A DNA stretch of 6,539 nt from JBECKR01 sp040235415. Lineage in GTDB: Bacteria; Acidobacteriota; Polarisedimenticolia; Polarisedimenticolales; Polarisedimenticolaceae. Made by a program: the position numbers and the translations under genes. Shown in pieces: positions 6,537-6,539 of the stretch. The notes below the pieces were generated by a model. That model was given only the letters and a program-made list of their open reading frames with translations, had not been told where the DNA came from and made no database searches. Within the stretch, counting starts at the first letter, position 1, and each line of letters starts with the position of its first letter. The DNA lies in assembly GCA_040235415.1 (NCBI GenBank), contig JBECKR010000301.1, forward strand, positions 1-6,539, read 5' to 3'.

Positions 6537-6539
6537 CGC

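Overview
The window comes from a very GC-rich bacterium (about 70 % G+C by eye, with codon third positions almost always G or C). It uses Shine-Dalgarno-led starts, Sec-type signal peptides and a twin-arginine (Tat) signal. This suggests a Gram-negative-type soil or sediment lineage such as Acidobacteriota or a similar uncultured phylum. That placement is inference from style only; no marker gene is present.

Layout: (1) Positions 1-1153, minus strand, hold the 5' part of an unrecognised secreted protein that runs off the left edge. (2) Positions 1154-1332 are a divergent intergenic region. (3) Positions 1333-2514, plus strand, encode a 393-residue exported protein made of three copies of a roughly 100-130-residue beta-type repeat; I do not recognise the family. 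(4) A 54-base gap contains a 9-bp inverted repeat that pairs with the next start codon. (5) Positions 2569-6536 are a tightly coupled three-gene cassette for a molybdenum hydroxylase of the xanthine dehydrogenase family: a Tat-exported 2x[2Fe-2S] small subunit (217 aa), a molybdopterin-binding large subunit (772 aa, GTG start overlapping the previous stop), and an FAD subunit (331 aa) with an additional four-cysteine [4Fe-4S] loop. The window ends 3 bases after this cassette.

How they work together: the large subunit oxidises a substrate at the Mo centre. Electrons pass through the two [2Fe-2S] clusters of the small subunit to FAD in the third subunit, with the [4Fe-4S] cluster nearby. Only the small subunit has an export signal, so the folded heterotrimer is probably carried across the membrane as one Tat cargo, as known for E. 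coli PaoABC (YagTSR), the periplasmic aldehyde oxidoreductase. The gene order here (Fe-S, Mo, FAD) differs from paoABC (Fe-S, FAD, Mo). The substrate cannot be read from the sequence. The triple-repeat protein lies just upstream on the same strand and might be co-transcribed, but a functional link is unproven.

I found no RNA gene, CRISPR array, insertion sequence or clear intrinsic terminator.
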